From NCBI RefSeq assembly GCF_007751715.1, contig NZ_CP036292.1, positions 992,001 through 1,056,000 of the forward strand: a stretch of 64,000 nucleotides of DNA, given 5' to 3'. Position 1 is the first letter of the stretch; each line of letters opens with the position of its first letter. Of the stretch, positions 18,101 through 26,296 are shown one piece after another. Below the pieces are notes generated by a model. It did not search any database. It was given only the letters and a program-made list of their open reading frames with translations, and was not told the DNA's origin. The stretch comes from Rosistilla oblonga (GTDB lineage Bacteria > Planctomycetota > Planctomycetia > Pirellulales > Pirellulaceae). Position numbers and translations under genes: made by a program.

Positions 18101-19815
18101 TCGACCGGAAATCGTTTTTAGCCGCGTGTCTGCTTGTCGCCCTGCCGGCAACCAGTGGGGCTGCGGATGTCGATGCAAGTGTTTTGAAAGCCGAAGCGGA
18201 TCGGATTGCGGCGATCGCCGAGGCGACCAAGTCGGCTGTTAGCGTGTTTGTTCCTAGCGGAGCGGGGGGCGGCAGCGGAGTGGTCATCGATCCCGAAGGT
18301 TTCGCGCTGACCAATTTCCACGTCAGCAGCCCCGCGGGTGCCTACATGGTCTGCGGGATGGCCGACGGGAATCTATACGACACCGTGATCGTGGGAATCG
18401 ATCCGGTCGGCGACCTGGCTCTGGTCAAGCTGCTGGGACGCAGCGACTTCTCCGCCGCAGAGCTAGGTAACAGCGACCGCGTCCAACAGGGCGATTGGTG
18501 CATGGTGATCGGCAACCCGTTCCTGCTGGCCAACGACCTGCAACCGACCGTCACCTGGGGATTGATCAGCGGCGTCCATCGCTATCAATATCCGTCGGGA
18601 ACGCTTTTGGAATATGCCGATTGCTTGCAAACCGACGCGTCGATCAACCCAGGAAATTCGGGCGGTCCGCTGTACGCCGCCGATTCGAAATTGATCGGCA
18701 TCGTCGGCCGTGCCTCCTTCGAAAAACGGGGCCGCGTAAACGTTGGCGTCGGCTATGCGATCTCGATCAACCAAGCCAAGAATTTCCTCGGCTATCTGCA
18801 CAGCGGCCGGATCGTCGACCACGCCACGCTAGGTGCGACCGTTGCCACCGACGAAGGGAAGGTGATCGTCAGCAACATCCTCGAGAACTCCGACGCCTAC
18901 CGCCGCGGGCTGCGTTACGGTGCCGAAATCCTGGCGGTCAACGGCCGCGACGTCGCGTCGGCTAACGATCTGCAAAACGTGCTCGGCACGCTTCCCAAGG
19001 GCTGGCGAGTGCCGATCAGCTTCCGCCACGAAGGCCGCAACGTCGACACGATCGTCCGCTTGGCGGGCGTCCACGGCCGCGATGAACTGCTGGAGAAGAT
19101 GGCCGCGTCGATGCCGCCACCTCCACCCCGACCGAAGCAAAAGGAAGGGGACGCCGAGAAGGATCAGATCGCCGCTGCAAATGCGCACGACGCCGAACTG
19201 CCCGCGTCGGTCGAAGCGGTTTACGAAGCCAAACATGGATACGCCAATTACTACTTCAATCGACTGCATCAGCAGCGGTTGTGGGAGTCCTTAAAAAAGC
19301 ACAGCCCCGATGCGTCGGGATCTTGGACGATCGAAGGCCCGACCGACAACGATGGCCCCGTGCTGGAGTTGACTCTGGGCAAGCAGGTCTCGATCGCAAC
19401 CGATGGTGGCCAACCGACTCTCCTCGACCCGACCGCTCTTTACGACGGGATCGATAGCCAGCAATTGCCCGCTTTCGCCGCTTGTCTGGACGCGTGGCAT
19501 CGGATGGTTGAATTGGGGCCGGATCGATTCGGTGAGGTCTATTATCTGGGGACGATGCCACTGCGTGGCGAATATCCGCTCCGCGACGTCTTGGTCGGCA
19601 CCTCCGGAGAACTCGAGTCATGGTTCTACTTCGATCCGGAATCGGGGCGGCTGGAAGCTGTCGAATGCTGGGCCGATCGCTTTCGCGACCCGGCGGAGTT
19701 GTTGATCGAAGCGGGGGACAATAATCAACCCGTGGGACTGTCGCTCTACTTCGGCGAGCGACGGGCTTGGCGGATGCAGGTCGAACAATGGAAGGCGTCG
19801 GCAAATGAACAATAG
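18097..19815 (+). CDS. HtrA/Deg-like trypsin-fold serine protease with PDZ domain, intact triad
   Basis: A 572-residue exported protease. The signal peptide ends near residue 23 (GAA). The trypsin-like domain has His75 in 'LTNFHV', Asp106 in 'PVGDLALVKL' and Ser188 in 'INPGNSGGPLY', so all three catalytic residues are present. One PDZ domain spans about residues 240-330 ('VSNILENSDAYRRGLRYGAE', 'ILAVNGRDV'). A Pro-rich link ('PPPPPRPKQKEGD') leads to a 215-residue C-terminal domain of no known family, more than classic DegP or DegS carries. It starts inside the previous gene (4-nt overlap), and its last 11 nt overlap the next gene. Likely role: periplasmic protein quality control or regulated cleavage, with its triad-less neighbours as possible partners. 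Confidence 0.88.
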   Translation: MIDRKSFLAACLLVALPATSGAADVDASVLKAEADRIAAIAEATKSAVSVFVPSGAGGGSGVVIDPEGFALTNFHVSSPAGAYMVCGMADGNLYDTVIVGIDPVGDLALVKLLGRSDFSAAELGNSDRVQQGDWCMVIGNPFLLANDLQPTVTWGLISGVHRYQYPSGTLLEYADCLQTDASINPGNSGGPLYAADSKLIGIVGRASFEKRGRVNVGVGYAISINQAKNFLGYLHSGRIVDHATLGATVATDEGKVIVSNILENSDAYRRGLRYGAEILAVNGRDVASANDLQNVLGTLPKGWRVPISFRHEGRNVDTIVRLAGVHGRDELLEKMAASMPPPPPRPKQKEGDAEKDQIAAANAHDAELPASVEAVYEAKHGYANYYFNRLHQQRLWESLKKHSPDASGSWTIEGPTDNDGPVLELTLGKQVSIATDGGQPTLLDPTALYDGIDSQQLPAFAACLDAWHRMVELGPDRFGEVYYLGTMPLRGEYPLRDVLVGTSGELESWFYFDPESGRLEAVECWADRFRDPAELLIEAGDNNQPVGLSLYFGERRAWRMQVEQWKASANEQ

Positions 19816-20815
19816 AATTCGATGCGTGATCGTGGCGTTGCTGGCGACGCTGGTCCTGAACACCGCCACGCTGCGGGCTCAGTATCCCGTCAAAAAGACG
19901 ATCCAAGACGCGCGGCGTAAAGTCGTGAAGGTCTACGGTGCCGGTGGGCTGGGAGGTTTGGAAGCCTATCAAAGCGGTTTCCTCGTCTCTCCCGAAGGGC
20001 ACATCGCGACGGCCTGGAGCTATGTCCTGGACGTTGATCCCGTGGTGATCCTCGACGACGGGCGACGCTTCGAAGCCGAAGTTGTCGGATTTGAACCCCA
20101 GTTAGAACTGGCGGTCTTGAAAATCGAAGCGGGCGATTTGCCCTACTTTGCGATTCGCGAGGTCCCACCGACGCAAGCCGGCCAGCCGGTGCTAGCGATC
20201 AGCAACCTGTTTAACATCGCCACCGGACGCGAGCCCGCGAGCGTGATGCAGGGCTACGTCGCGGGCGTTGCCGAATTGGACGCTCGCAGCGGCGTCTTCA
20301 AATCGGCTTATCAAGGCGAGGTCCTGATCTTGGACTTGGTCGCCAATAACCCCGGCGCGGCGGGAGGTGCTTTGGTCACGCGAGCTGGCGAATTGGTCGG
20401 CATGCTGGGGAAGGAACTTCGCGACGCGCGTAGCGGTGCTTGGTTGAACTACGCCCTTCCCGCAACGACGCTGCGGCCGCGGCTGCTAGCGATCGTCTCG
20501 GGCGAAGCGATCGTTGAGCCGCCAAAAACGGAGCTGTTGGCTCGCGACAAATCGCATAATTTCCAAACGCTGGGGTTGTTGATGGTCCCCAATGTCTTGG
20601 ACCAGACGCCCGCTTACGTCGACGCCGTCGTGCCGAAATCGCCCGCCGCCGCGGCGGGGCTGAGGCCCGACGATTTGATTCTGTTGGTCGGGAAGGTCCG
20701 GATCGAAAACCAGGACCGCCTGTTGGAGCAGCTGCGTAGCATCGATCGCCGCGATCCGGTATCGGTCGTCCTGCAGCGGGGCTCGGAAATCTTGTCGCTG
20801 AGACTGGTTCGATAG
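19805..20815 (+). CDS. HtrA-like pseudoprotease with PDZ domain (triad lost)
   Basis: A 336-residue exported protein; signal peptide MNNRIRCVIVALLATLVLNT, cleavage near LRAQ. It aligns along the trypsin-like domain of the upstream protease, but every catalytic position is changed: the His site is Ser72 ('ATAWSYV'), the Asp site is Glu101 ('QLELAVLKIE') and the Ser site is Ala186 ('NNPGAAGGAL'). The glycines and prolines around the active site are kept, so the fold is probably intact. A C-terminal PDZ domain (about 250-336) has 'VPKSPAAAAGLRPDDLILLV'. It overlaps the upstream gene by 11 nt and the next gene begins 9 nt after its stop. It is most likely a non-catalytic binding or regulatory partner. 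Confidence 0.82.
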   Translation: MNNRIRCVIVALLATLVLNTATLRAQYPVKKTIQDARRKVVKVYGAGGLGGLEAYQSGFLVSPEGHIATAWSYVLDVDPVVILDDGRRFEAEVVGFEPQLELAVLKIEAGDLPYFAIREVPPTQAGQPVLAISNLFNIATGREPASVMQGYVAGVAELDARSGVFKSAYQGEVLILDLVANNPGAAGGALVTRAGELVGMLGKELRDARSGAWLNYALPATTLRPRLLAIVSGEAIVEPPKTELLARDKSHNFQTLGLLMVPNVLDQTPAYVDAVVPKSPAAAAGLRPDDLILLVGKVRIENQDRLLEQLRSIDRRDPVSVVLQRGSEILSLRLVR

Positions 20816-20824
20816 TCAGTTAGG

Positions 20825-22786
20825 ATGAAACACATGAGACAAAACAACCAGTCGCCGCGGCCAGGCCGCCGGTTTATCACGCCGTTTGTTGCGGGCCTTG
20901 GGCTGGCCGTCGCGGTTGCCGCGTCGCTGTCGCCGAGCATCGCAAACGCTCAAGACGCCGAATACGCAGCGATCCAACAAGCGATCCAACAGACGGCTGG
21001 TGCCGTCGTGCAGATCGAAACGATCGGAGCTTCGGCATCGCAGGGAGAACTGACCCTGGGAGCGCCGATCTCGGGAACGCGGATCGATGACCAAGGGCAT
21101 ATTCTGACCAGCCTGTGGGGCTTGGAAGAGACGCCGGCGAGCATCTTGATCGTCGAAGCGGATGGTTCGCGGCAGCCAGCCGAACTTGTCGCGCGGGACT
21201 TCAGCCGCGAACTGGTGCTGCTGAAAACAAAGCCTAGCGGTTCGGGGAACCATGTCGCGTTGCAACGCAAGGAAAAGGTGCGAGTTGGCCAGTGGGCGAT
21301 CGCAGTCGGCCGCGGGATCGCGCCGGAAACTCCTTCGGTTTCGATCGGCATCGTCAGTGCCACCGGGCGGATGTACGGCCGAGCCGTTCAGATCGATGCT
21401 CGAATTTCACCGTCGTTTTACGGCGGTCCAGTCGTCGATATCGAAGGCGAAATGATCGGAATCTCGGTCCCGATGAAACCCGAAGCCGGTTCGGCGGGAG
21501 AGAAGTCGGACTGGTACGATTCGGGGATCGCCTTTGTCGTTTCAGCCGAAGCAATCGCCAGCCGGATCGACCAAATGAAGGCGGGGAAAGACATTCGCGC
21601 GGGCAAGCTGGGGATCGTACCGGCCAGCAAGATGCCATTTTCCGATGACCGCACGCTGTCGGCGGTCCTGGCCCTCTCGCCAGCGAAACGAGCCGGCATT
21701 CAAGCCGACGACGAACTGTTAGCGATCGATGGAGAAGCGGTCCGCTGGAACGCTGATATCAAACAACTGCTGGGGCCACGCGATGCGGGAGAGGTCTTGA
21801 AAATCAAGGTCCTCCGCGACGAGAAGGAACTGGAATTCGAGGTCGAATTGGCCGCTGATATCCCCGCTTTCCGGCCTCGCGTCCTCGGCGTGCTGGCCGA
21901 TCCGCAGGGCGAATCGCTGGAAATCACTTACATTTTTGACGACTCAGCCGCCGCCAAGGCGAAGCTGCAGATCGGCGACACGATCCAAGCGATCGATGGC
22001 AACAAGATCGACGACGTCGATCGAGCCCGGTTGTTGGTGATGACACATCCTCCCGGCGAGGACTTGGATTTGACAGTCCTGCGCGACGGCAAACCGTTGG
22101 ACGTTCGTTGCGACCTGCAATCGACTCCCGCAACCGTCGTTGCCGAACTGCCCGAACTGAAGGATCCGATCGGCGAAGAGGCTTGGGAGATCGTCCCCCG
22201 TTCGCTGCCCGACGTCTCGAACAAGAGTTGTCTACTGAAGCCGAAGGGAGACAAAGGACCGCAGCTGGGCCTGTTGGTCTTGTTGGCTCGCCCGGGTACC
22301 GAGAAATTGGAACCGTTGGTCGAAGCATGGCGCAGCGTCGCGGCGAAGCATCAATTGGCGATCCTGGCGATCGGGCCGGCCGAAGGCGATCGCTGGAAGC
22401 CCGCCGAATCGGACGTGATCGTGCGGTTGATTCAACAGACGCAACAGGCGATCAACGTCGCGCCGCAACAGATCGTCGTCGGCGGTTTCGGAGCGGGAGC
22501 GGAGATGAGCATGTTGGTCGCGCTGCGTGACCGCGAACTGGTCCGAGGTGGCATCGCCGCTTCGGGCAGCCGCCCCGGCGGGTTTGCGTTGAGCGAAAAC
22601 GATCCCGCCTCGCCGGTCCAATTTCTTGTCGTCGGCGGAACCGAGATGCCTGTCTGGGGACGCGTGATCGCCAACGTTGGTTTCCCCGTATTGCAGCAGC
22701 CATCGACGGAGAAGGAACCGTTGGCGGATGACCCTAAAGTTCGCGATGCGGTCGGACGTTGGATCCGATCGTTGGAACGGATCTGA
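20825..22786 (+). CDS. HtrA-like pseudoprotease with two PDZ domains and an inactive-looking alpha/beta-hydrolase domain
   Basis: A 653-residue exported protein. The N-terminus has a twin Arg (GRRF) before the hydrophobic part, with cleavage near IANAQ (residue 42). In the trypsin-like domain the His site is Trp98 ('LTSLWGL'), the Asp site Glu129 ('FSRELVLLKT') and the Ser site Tyr199 ('SPSFYGGPV'). Two PDZ domains follow at about 245-340 ('ALSPAKRAGIQADDELLAID') and 345-430 ('DSAAAKAKLQIGDTIQAIDG'). Residues about 470-653 look like an alpha/beta hydrolase, but the nucleophile elbow reads 'GGFGAGAEMS' with Gly556 where Ser is expected. Both enzyme-like domains therefore seem catalytically dead. 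Spacing to both neighbours is under 10 nt, so it belongs to the same transcript. Confidence 0.8.
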   Translation: MKHMRQNNQSPRPGRRFITPFVAGLGLAVAVAASLSPSIANAQDAEYAAIQQAIQQTAGAVVQIETIGASASQGELTLGAPISGTRIDDQGHILTSLWGLEETPASILIVEADGSRQPAELVARDFSRELVLLKTKPSGSGNHVALQRKEKVRVGQWAIAVGRGIAPETPSVSIGIVSATGRMYGRAVQIDARISPSFYGGPVVDIEGEMIGISVPMKPEAGSAGEKSDWYDSGIAFVVSAEAIASRIDQMKAGKDIRAGKLGIVPASKMPFSDDRTLSAVLALSPAKRAGIQADDELLAIDGEAVRWNADIKQLLGPRDAGEVLKIKVLRDEKELEFEVELAADIPAFRPRVLGVLADPQGESLEITYIFDDSAAAKAKLQIGDTIQAIDGNKIDDVDRARLLVMTHPPGEDLDLTVLRDGKPLDVRCDLQSTPATVVAELPELKDPIGEEAWEIVPRSLPDVSNKSCLLKPKGDKGPQLGLLVLLARPGTEKLEPLVEAWRSVAAKHQLAILAIGPAEGDRWKPAESDVIVRLIQQTQQAINVAPQQIVVGGFGAGAEMSMLVALRDRELVRGGIAASGSRPGGFALSENDPASPVQFLVVGGTEMPVWGRVIANVGFPVLQQPSTEKEPLADDPKVRDAVGRWIRSLERI

Positions 22787-22792
22787 TCGCCG

Positions 22793-23134
22793 ATGAGCAG
22801 TGAAAACAAAATCGACATCCAACGCGTGCTGATCTTGATCGTCGCGGTCGTTCTGCTGGCGTGGGGCGGGATCGGCGAATTGATGAGCGATCGACTGGGC
22901 CAATCGGTCTCCAACGCCGCCTTGCTGCGGGTTGGATTTGTGCTGTTCGCATGTTGGGTCGCCTACCCTGTCGTCCGTCGCCCCACGGCGTGGCTGGCTC
23001 CTGGGGCGACAGCGATCGGAGTGATCTTGATCGGTGCGGCGTTCTTCAATCCCAAATTGCTGATCGTCTTGATCCCGCTGTTCGGTTCGCTGCTAGCGTT
23101 TGGAGCGTTCATACGCTACTTCCGCTCTTCATAG
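22793..23134 (+). CDS. Small three-span membrane protein, last gene of the HtrA-like operon
   Basis: A 113-residue protein with three hydrophobic segments at about residues 12-30 ('VLILIVAVVLLAWGGIGELM'), 42-60 and 70-105 ('LLIVLIPLFGSLLAFGAFIR'). It begins 6 nt after the stop of the two-PDZ pseudoprotease, so it is probably co-transcribed and may anchor or assist that set in the inner membrane; this is inferred from position. No family was recognised. Confidence 0.7.
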   Translation: MSSENKIDIQRVLILIVAVVLLAWGGIGELMSDRLGQSVSNAALLRVGFVLFACWVAYPVVRRPTAWLAPGATAIGVILIGAAFFNPKLLIVLIPLFGSLLAFGAFIRYFRSS

Positions 23135-23632
23135 CTGGCGTTTGCGCCGCCATCGGTCTGGATCGCGAAGCGTTTTTCACCTCTTCCGATCCACTTCACC
23201 TCTCGCCGGCGGCCTTCTGGGGACGCGGTTTCACCAGGGGGCGGAACGTTCGCTTTCGGTTCGCCGCGGCTCTGCGAAAACGACTTTGGCCAGCCGCCGA
23301 GTTGTCCGTTGGCACACGCGTTCGACTCGCTGCTGGCTGCGCAACGCGCCACCGTAAGCTACGCAGAATCGTGAAGACCAACAAAATCGGAAAAAACCGT
23401 ATCGGCTGCATATTCGTTTGGCCGAAAACTAGACAGGAAACAGGTTTGCGCTAGGCATCGCTGCTCGGCTGAAACCCGTTACCGTCAAAACGCATTTGCC
23501 GATCAGGCAGATCGATCCAGAAGGTTTTTGTTAGGTGGCAGCGACACTGGTCTCAGACCGCTTTCACCGGTAGAGAATCGCAGCAAGAGATCCAACGGGA
23601 TCCACAAATTGAACTTAGGGAGGGGGGATACC
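23135..23632. other. Intergenic/leader region, 498 bp, no gene seen
   Basis: No credible coding frame. It ends in an unusually strong purine-rich ribosome site (GGGAGGGGGG at about 23618-23627) directly before the BON-protein ATG. The stretch may contain the end of the HtrA-like transcript and the promoter and leader of the BON gene, but no clear terminator or promoter was found. Confidence 0.5.
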
Positions 23633-24955
23633 ATGCGACGACTATTTGTCGGTATGGCAATGATGGCAACGATGTCGATGCCGCTGAGTGCGTGGTCGGG
23701 AGATCGCGAGATCGCCGAACAGATTATTGCAAAGCTGAAGACGCATCGCGACTCGGGCGCGTTGAAAGATTTTAAGGTCGACCTGAAGGTCAACGATGGC
23801 GTGGTTGCCTTCAATGGCAGCGTCGCTTCGGCGACTCAACGCAAGTTGGTGCTCGACGCAACCAAGAGCGTCGATGGCATCAAAGACATCGTCGACGGGA
23901 TGCAACTGCCTGCTGCAAATGCAAGCAAAGCTGCACCATCGTCGGCACCTACTTTGGTAAAGACGAAGCCTGCTGTTAAAGCTGTACCAAGCAGCAAGGG
24001 TGTTTCTTCGATCAAGATGCCGCAACCGGTAATGATCGTCGACGCCAACGCGACTGGCGTTGTCAAACCCGCTGCCGATATCAAGGCTCTGGGGCTCGTA
24101 AAGCCGACCGGTCAGGTGATCGCTCCCGAAGCGATGGTTCAACCTGTCGCCGGTCCTGTGACTCAATTGGCTTCGTCGGTCGAACCGATCGAAGCTGGCG
24201 ACCGCGACCGCGAACTCAACGCACGGATCACCAAGGCTTTGACGCAAGCAAAGCAAGATGGTCGTCTGCGTGGATTTGCAATGGACATCACCACCAACGG
24301 TGGCGAAGTTTGGTTGCAAGGCCGCACCGTGACCGCGGAACAACGTCAAACGATGTTGGAAATCGTTCGCAACGTGCCAGGTGTCAACAACGTTTTGGAT
24401 GACATCAAGGTGATGATGCAAGGCAACGGAGCTAAGGTTCGCCAAGCATCCGATTCGGTTCCCGTCTTCGCTGCGGCACCGGTTCCAATGCCATCGCCAG
24501 GACTTGCTCCTGCGTCGGTTCGTCCCGTTCCACGCCCCGCGGTTGCTCAAGCAGCACCACACGCTGGAATGGCTCGTTCGCCAGCACGCATGATGCCGGT
24601 TCCTTATCGTCCTAGCACCATGCCACAACCGTATGCCAACGCATCTCACGGAATGGCAGTTAACCGCGCGTCGATGATGGGTGGTCAACCGATGCCGATG
24701 CAACCTGCATCCGCTGGAATGGCTTATGGTTCGCCACGAACCGATCAGCCCAACTTGCCTAACTACGCATGGCCCGGCTACTCGGCTTACCCAAACTACG
24801 CCGCGTTGTCGTACCCCAAGCAGTACAGCCCATCGGCTTGGCCTTACATCGGCCCGTTCTATCCTTATCCCCAAGTGCCATTGAACTGGCGTAAGGTGAC
24901 ACTGGAATGGGACGACGGATGGTGGCAGCTGGACTACTCTTCGAAGTCTCGCTAA
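23633..24955 (+). CDS. Exported protein with two BON domains
   Basis: A 440-residue protein from ATG 23633, which has the strong ribosome site and a signal peptide (MRRLFVGMAMMATMSMPLSA); the frame is open 105 nt further upstream. BON domain 1 covers about residues 25-95 ('VDLKVNDGVVAFNGSVASAT', 'SVDGIKDIVDGM') and BON domain 2 about 187-258 ('MDITTNGGEVWLQGRTVTAE', 'NVPGVNNVLDDIKV'). BON domains bind phospholipid membranes or act as periplasmic adaptors. The C-terminal 170 residues are rich in P, M, A and Y with repeated 'YPNYAAL/PYP' motifs and end in a conserved 'PLNWRKVTLEWDDGWWQLDY'. Likely periplasmic or envelope-associated. A strong terminator follows 38 bp after the stop. Confidence 0.82.
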   Translation: MRRLFVGMAMMATMSMPLSAWSGDREIAEQIIAKLKTHRDSGALKDFKVDLKVNDGVVAFNGSVASATQRKLVLDATKSVDGIKDIVDGMQLPAANASKAAPSSAPTLVKTKPAVKAVPSSKGVSSIKMPQPVMIVDANATGVVKPAADIKALGLVKPTGQVIAPEAMVQPVAGPVTQLASSVEPIEAGDRDRELNARITKALTQAKQDGRLRGFAMDITTNGGEVWLQGRTVTAEQRQTMLEIVRNVPGVNNVLDDIKVMMQGNGAKVRQASDSVPVFAAAPVPMPSPGLAPASVRPVPRPAVAQAAPHAGMARSPARMMPVPYRPSTMPQPYANASHGMAVNRASMMGGQPMPMQPASAGMAYGSPRTDQPNLPNYAWPGYSAYPNYAALSYPKQYSPSAWPYIGPFYPYPQVPLNWRKVTLEWDDGWWQLDYSSKSR

Positions 24956-24993
24956 CCGTCATTCAGAGAACCCCTTCTGAACCGCTTGCGATG

Positions 24994-25026
24994 AAAGGCC
25001 CTCGATATCATGTCGAGGGCCTTTTT
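24994..25026 (+). terminator. Intrinsic terminator of the BON gene
   Basis: A 12-bp perfect stem (24994-25005 with 25013-25024, arm AAAGGCCCTCGA) with a 7-nt loop runs straight into a T-tract (CCTTTTT). It lies 38 bp beyond the stop of the twin-BON gene. Confidence 0.9.
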
Positions 25027-25133
25027 CGGTTTCTAGCGGACCTTCTTTGCGAGCAAACGCAAGCTCTATCCGCGGCGGCACATCGAACTGCGATCCCTCT
25101 GGCTCGCTTTCGATCACTCTCCGGCGCGAGATC

Positions 25134-25202
25134 GCCCGCTGACAAAAGACGCCCGCTGACAAAAGACGCCCGCTGACAAAAAACGCCCGCTGACAAAAAG
25201 AC
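25134..25202. repeat. 17-bp tandem repeat, four copies
   Basis: Units GCCCGCTGACAAAAGAC at 25134-25150, 25151-25167, 25168-25184 (one change) and 25185-25202 (18 nt, one extra A). The copies abut without spacers, so this is a minisatellite and not a CRISPR array. It lies in the 665-bp gap 24956-25620, which otherwise holds only the BON-gene terminator and the promoter of the lipoprotein gene. Confidence 0.9.
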
Positions 25203-25620
25203 GACCGCTTCGAAACGGTTCTTTTGCTTTTGGGCGGCCAGTCGACGCGTCCAGTCGCTCAGTCCTCTCGGCCTGCCGGGCGGGTTCTGCCCTCCCACTG
25301 CTGCGGTCAGGATCTGGCTGGATGCTCGTTCAGAGAAGCCCCCGGATAGGCGATCAACGCAGCTCTAACAAGCGTTACGCTGCGTTTCCCGCCCTCTGGG
25401 TAGCGGGCCGAAGAGAGTCGAATGGGAGCCGCCCGCGGCGTTTCGAATTGCTAGCGGCAAGGAATTTGACGGATTACCTGAAAAACCCGCAAGATCGTTA
25501 CAAGTTTACACGATAGATAATATTGGAAACAGGATTTCCATAAGCAGCTTGCGTGCATCAGGAAGAGCACTGCATCGGCTGCTGGCGACGATGGATAGTC
25601 AACCGCGAAGGACTGATTGG

Positions 25621-26196
25621 ATGAATCGCAAAGGATCACAGACCCTCCTCACCCTGCTTGCCGCATTGGCGGCTGTCAGTTCAGCGGGTTGCTTTGGTGT
25701 TAACTCAGGGGCAACGTTGGGAATTTTCGGATTCCCGATCCCTGTCAGCCCTTATTACCAACATCGGCAAGAAGAAAAGTTTTGGGAGCACGAGCGCTAT
25801 GCTCGCGTGCCAATCCTGGGGCCGATCACCTCCGGTGGTCCTCCCATCGCTTTGGATCCTCCCAGCGACGACGAGATCATGATGGCTCTCGAAAAGGCGC
25901 GGCCGATCCAAGGCGGGATTCCGTTGTTGTTTGAGCGTCAACGCAACAACGTCCGGATCATCAAAGAGAAGATCGCCGACTATGTCGATCCGCCTCGCGT
26001 GATGCCTCTGGTGGGCCCGGTTCAATTGCACCACGCTCACTACAAGTGCACCGTCTACTTCTCCGAACGAACGATCGTCGGATACCCAGTACCGCACACG
26101 CTTGAAGATCAAGACTCCGTCGAAGTCATCTACGTCGATCACAACCACTTGCACATGGTGGGCGACGTCGACCCAGCAACGGTTCCCGAACTGTAA
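25621..26196 (+). CDS. Lipoprotein, conserved in planctomycetes, function unknown
   Basis: A 191-residue protein from ATG 25621; an upstream in-frame start at 25549 would bury the signal sequence. The signal is of lipoprotein type: MNRKGSQTLLTLLAALAAVS followed by lipobox SAGC, giving a lipidated Cys near residue 23. Downstream are 'FGFPIPVSPYYQHRQEEKFW' and 'DPPSDDEIMMALEKARPIQG', then a C-terminal part with 'HHAHYKCTVYFSERTIVGYP' and 'VEVIYVDHNHLHMVGDVD'. No enzyme motif was recognised. The His-rich C-terminus could bind metal; this is inference. The gene ends at the shared terminator at 26221. Confidence 0.72.
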   Translation: MNRKGSQTLLTLLAALAAVSSAGCFGVNSGATLGIFGFPIPVSPYYQHRQEEKFWEHERYARVPILGPITSGGPPIALDPPSDDEIMMALEKARPIQGGIPLLFERQRNNVRIIKEKIADYVDPPRVMPLVGPVQLHHAHYKCTVYFSERTIVGYPVPHTLEDQDSVEVIYVDHNHLHMVGDVDPATVPEL

Positions 26197-26220
26197 GCCG
26201 ATTCGACTTCCGACGTAACA

Positions 26221-26263
26221 AAAAAAAAAGCCTGGCCGCGAGCGATCGCAGCCAGGCTTTTTT
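26221..26263. terminator. Bidirectional intrinsic terminator between convergent genes
   Basis: A GCCTGGC/GCCAGGC stem flanked by an A-run on the left (26221-26229) and a T-run on the right (26258-26263). It therefore works as a terminator on both strands for the lipoprotein gene (ending 26196) and the PQQ-propeller gene (ending 26297). Confidence 0.92.
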
Positions 26264-26296
26264 CGTTGAAAGCGACGGTTCAGAAAACCGCTTGCT

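Noticed and set aside
19805-22786. Idea that the two triad-less HtrA-like genes are decaying pseudogenes
   Set aside because: Both are full length without stops or frameshifts, have signal peptides and intact PDZ domains, and keep operon spacing, which argues for maintained function.
23642-24874. Minus-strand open frame (410 codons) opposite the twin-BON gene
   Set aside because: It has no protein-like composition (Arg/His/Cys-rich), and the plus frame has signal peptide, two BON domains, ribosome site and terminator.
25134-25202. Possible CRISPR array
   Set aside because: Units are contiguous 17-mers without spacers, and no cas genes are present.
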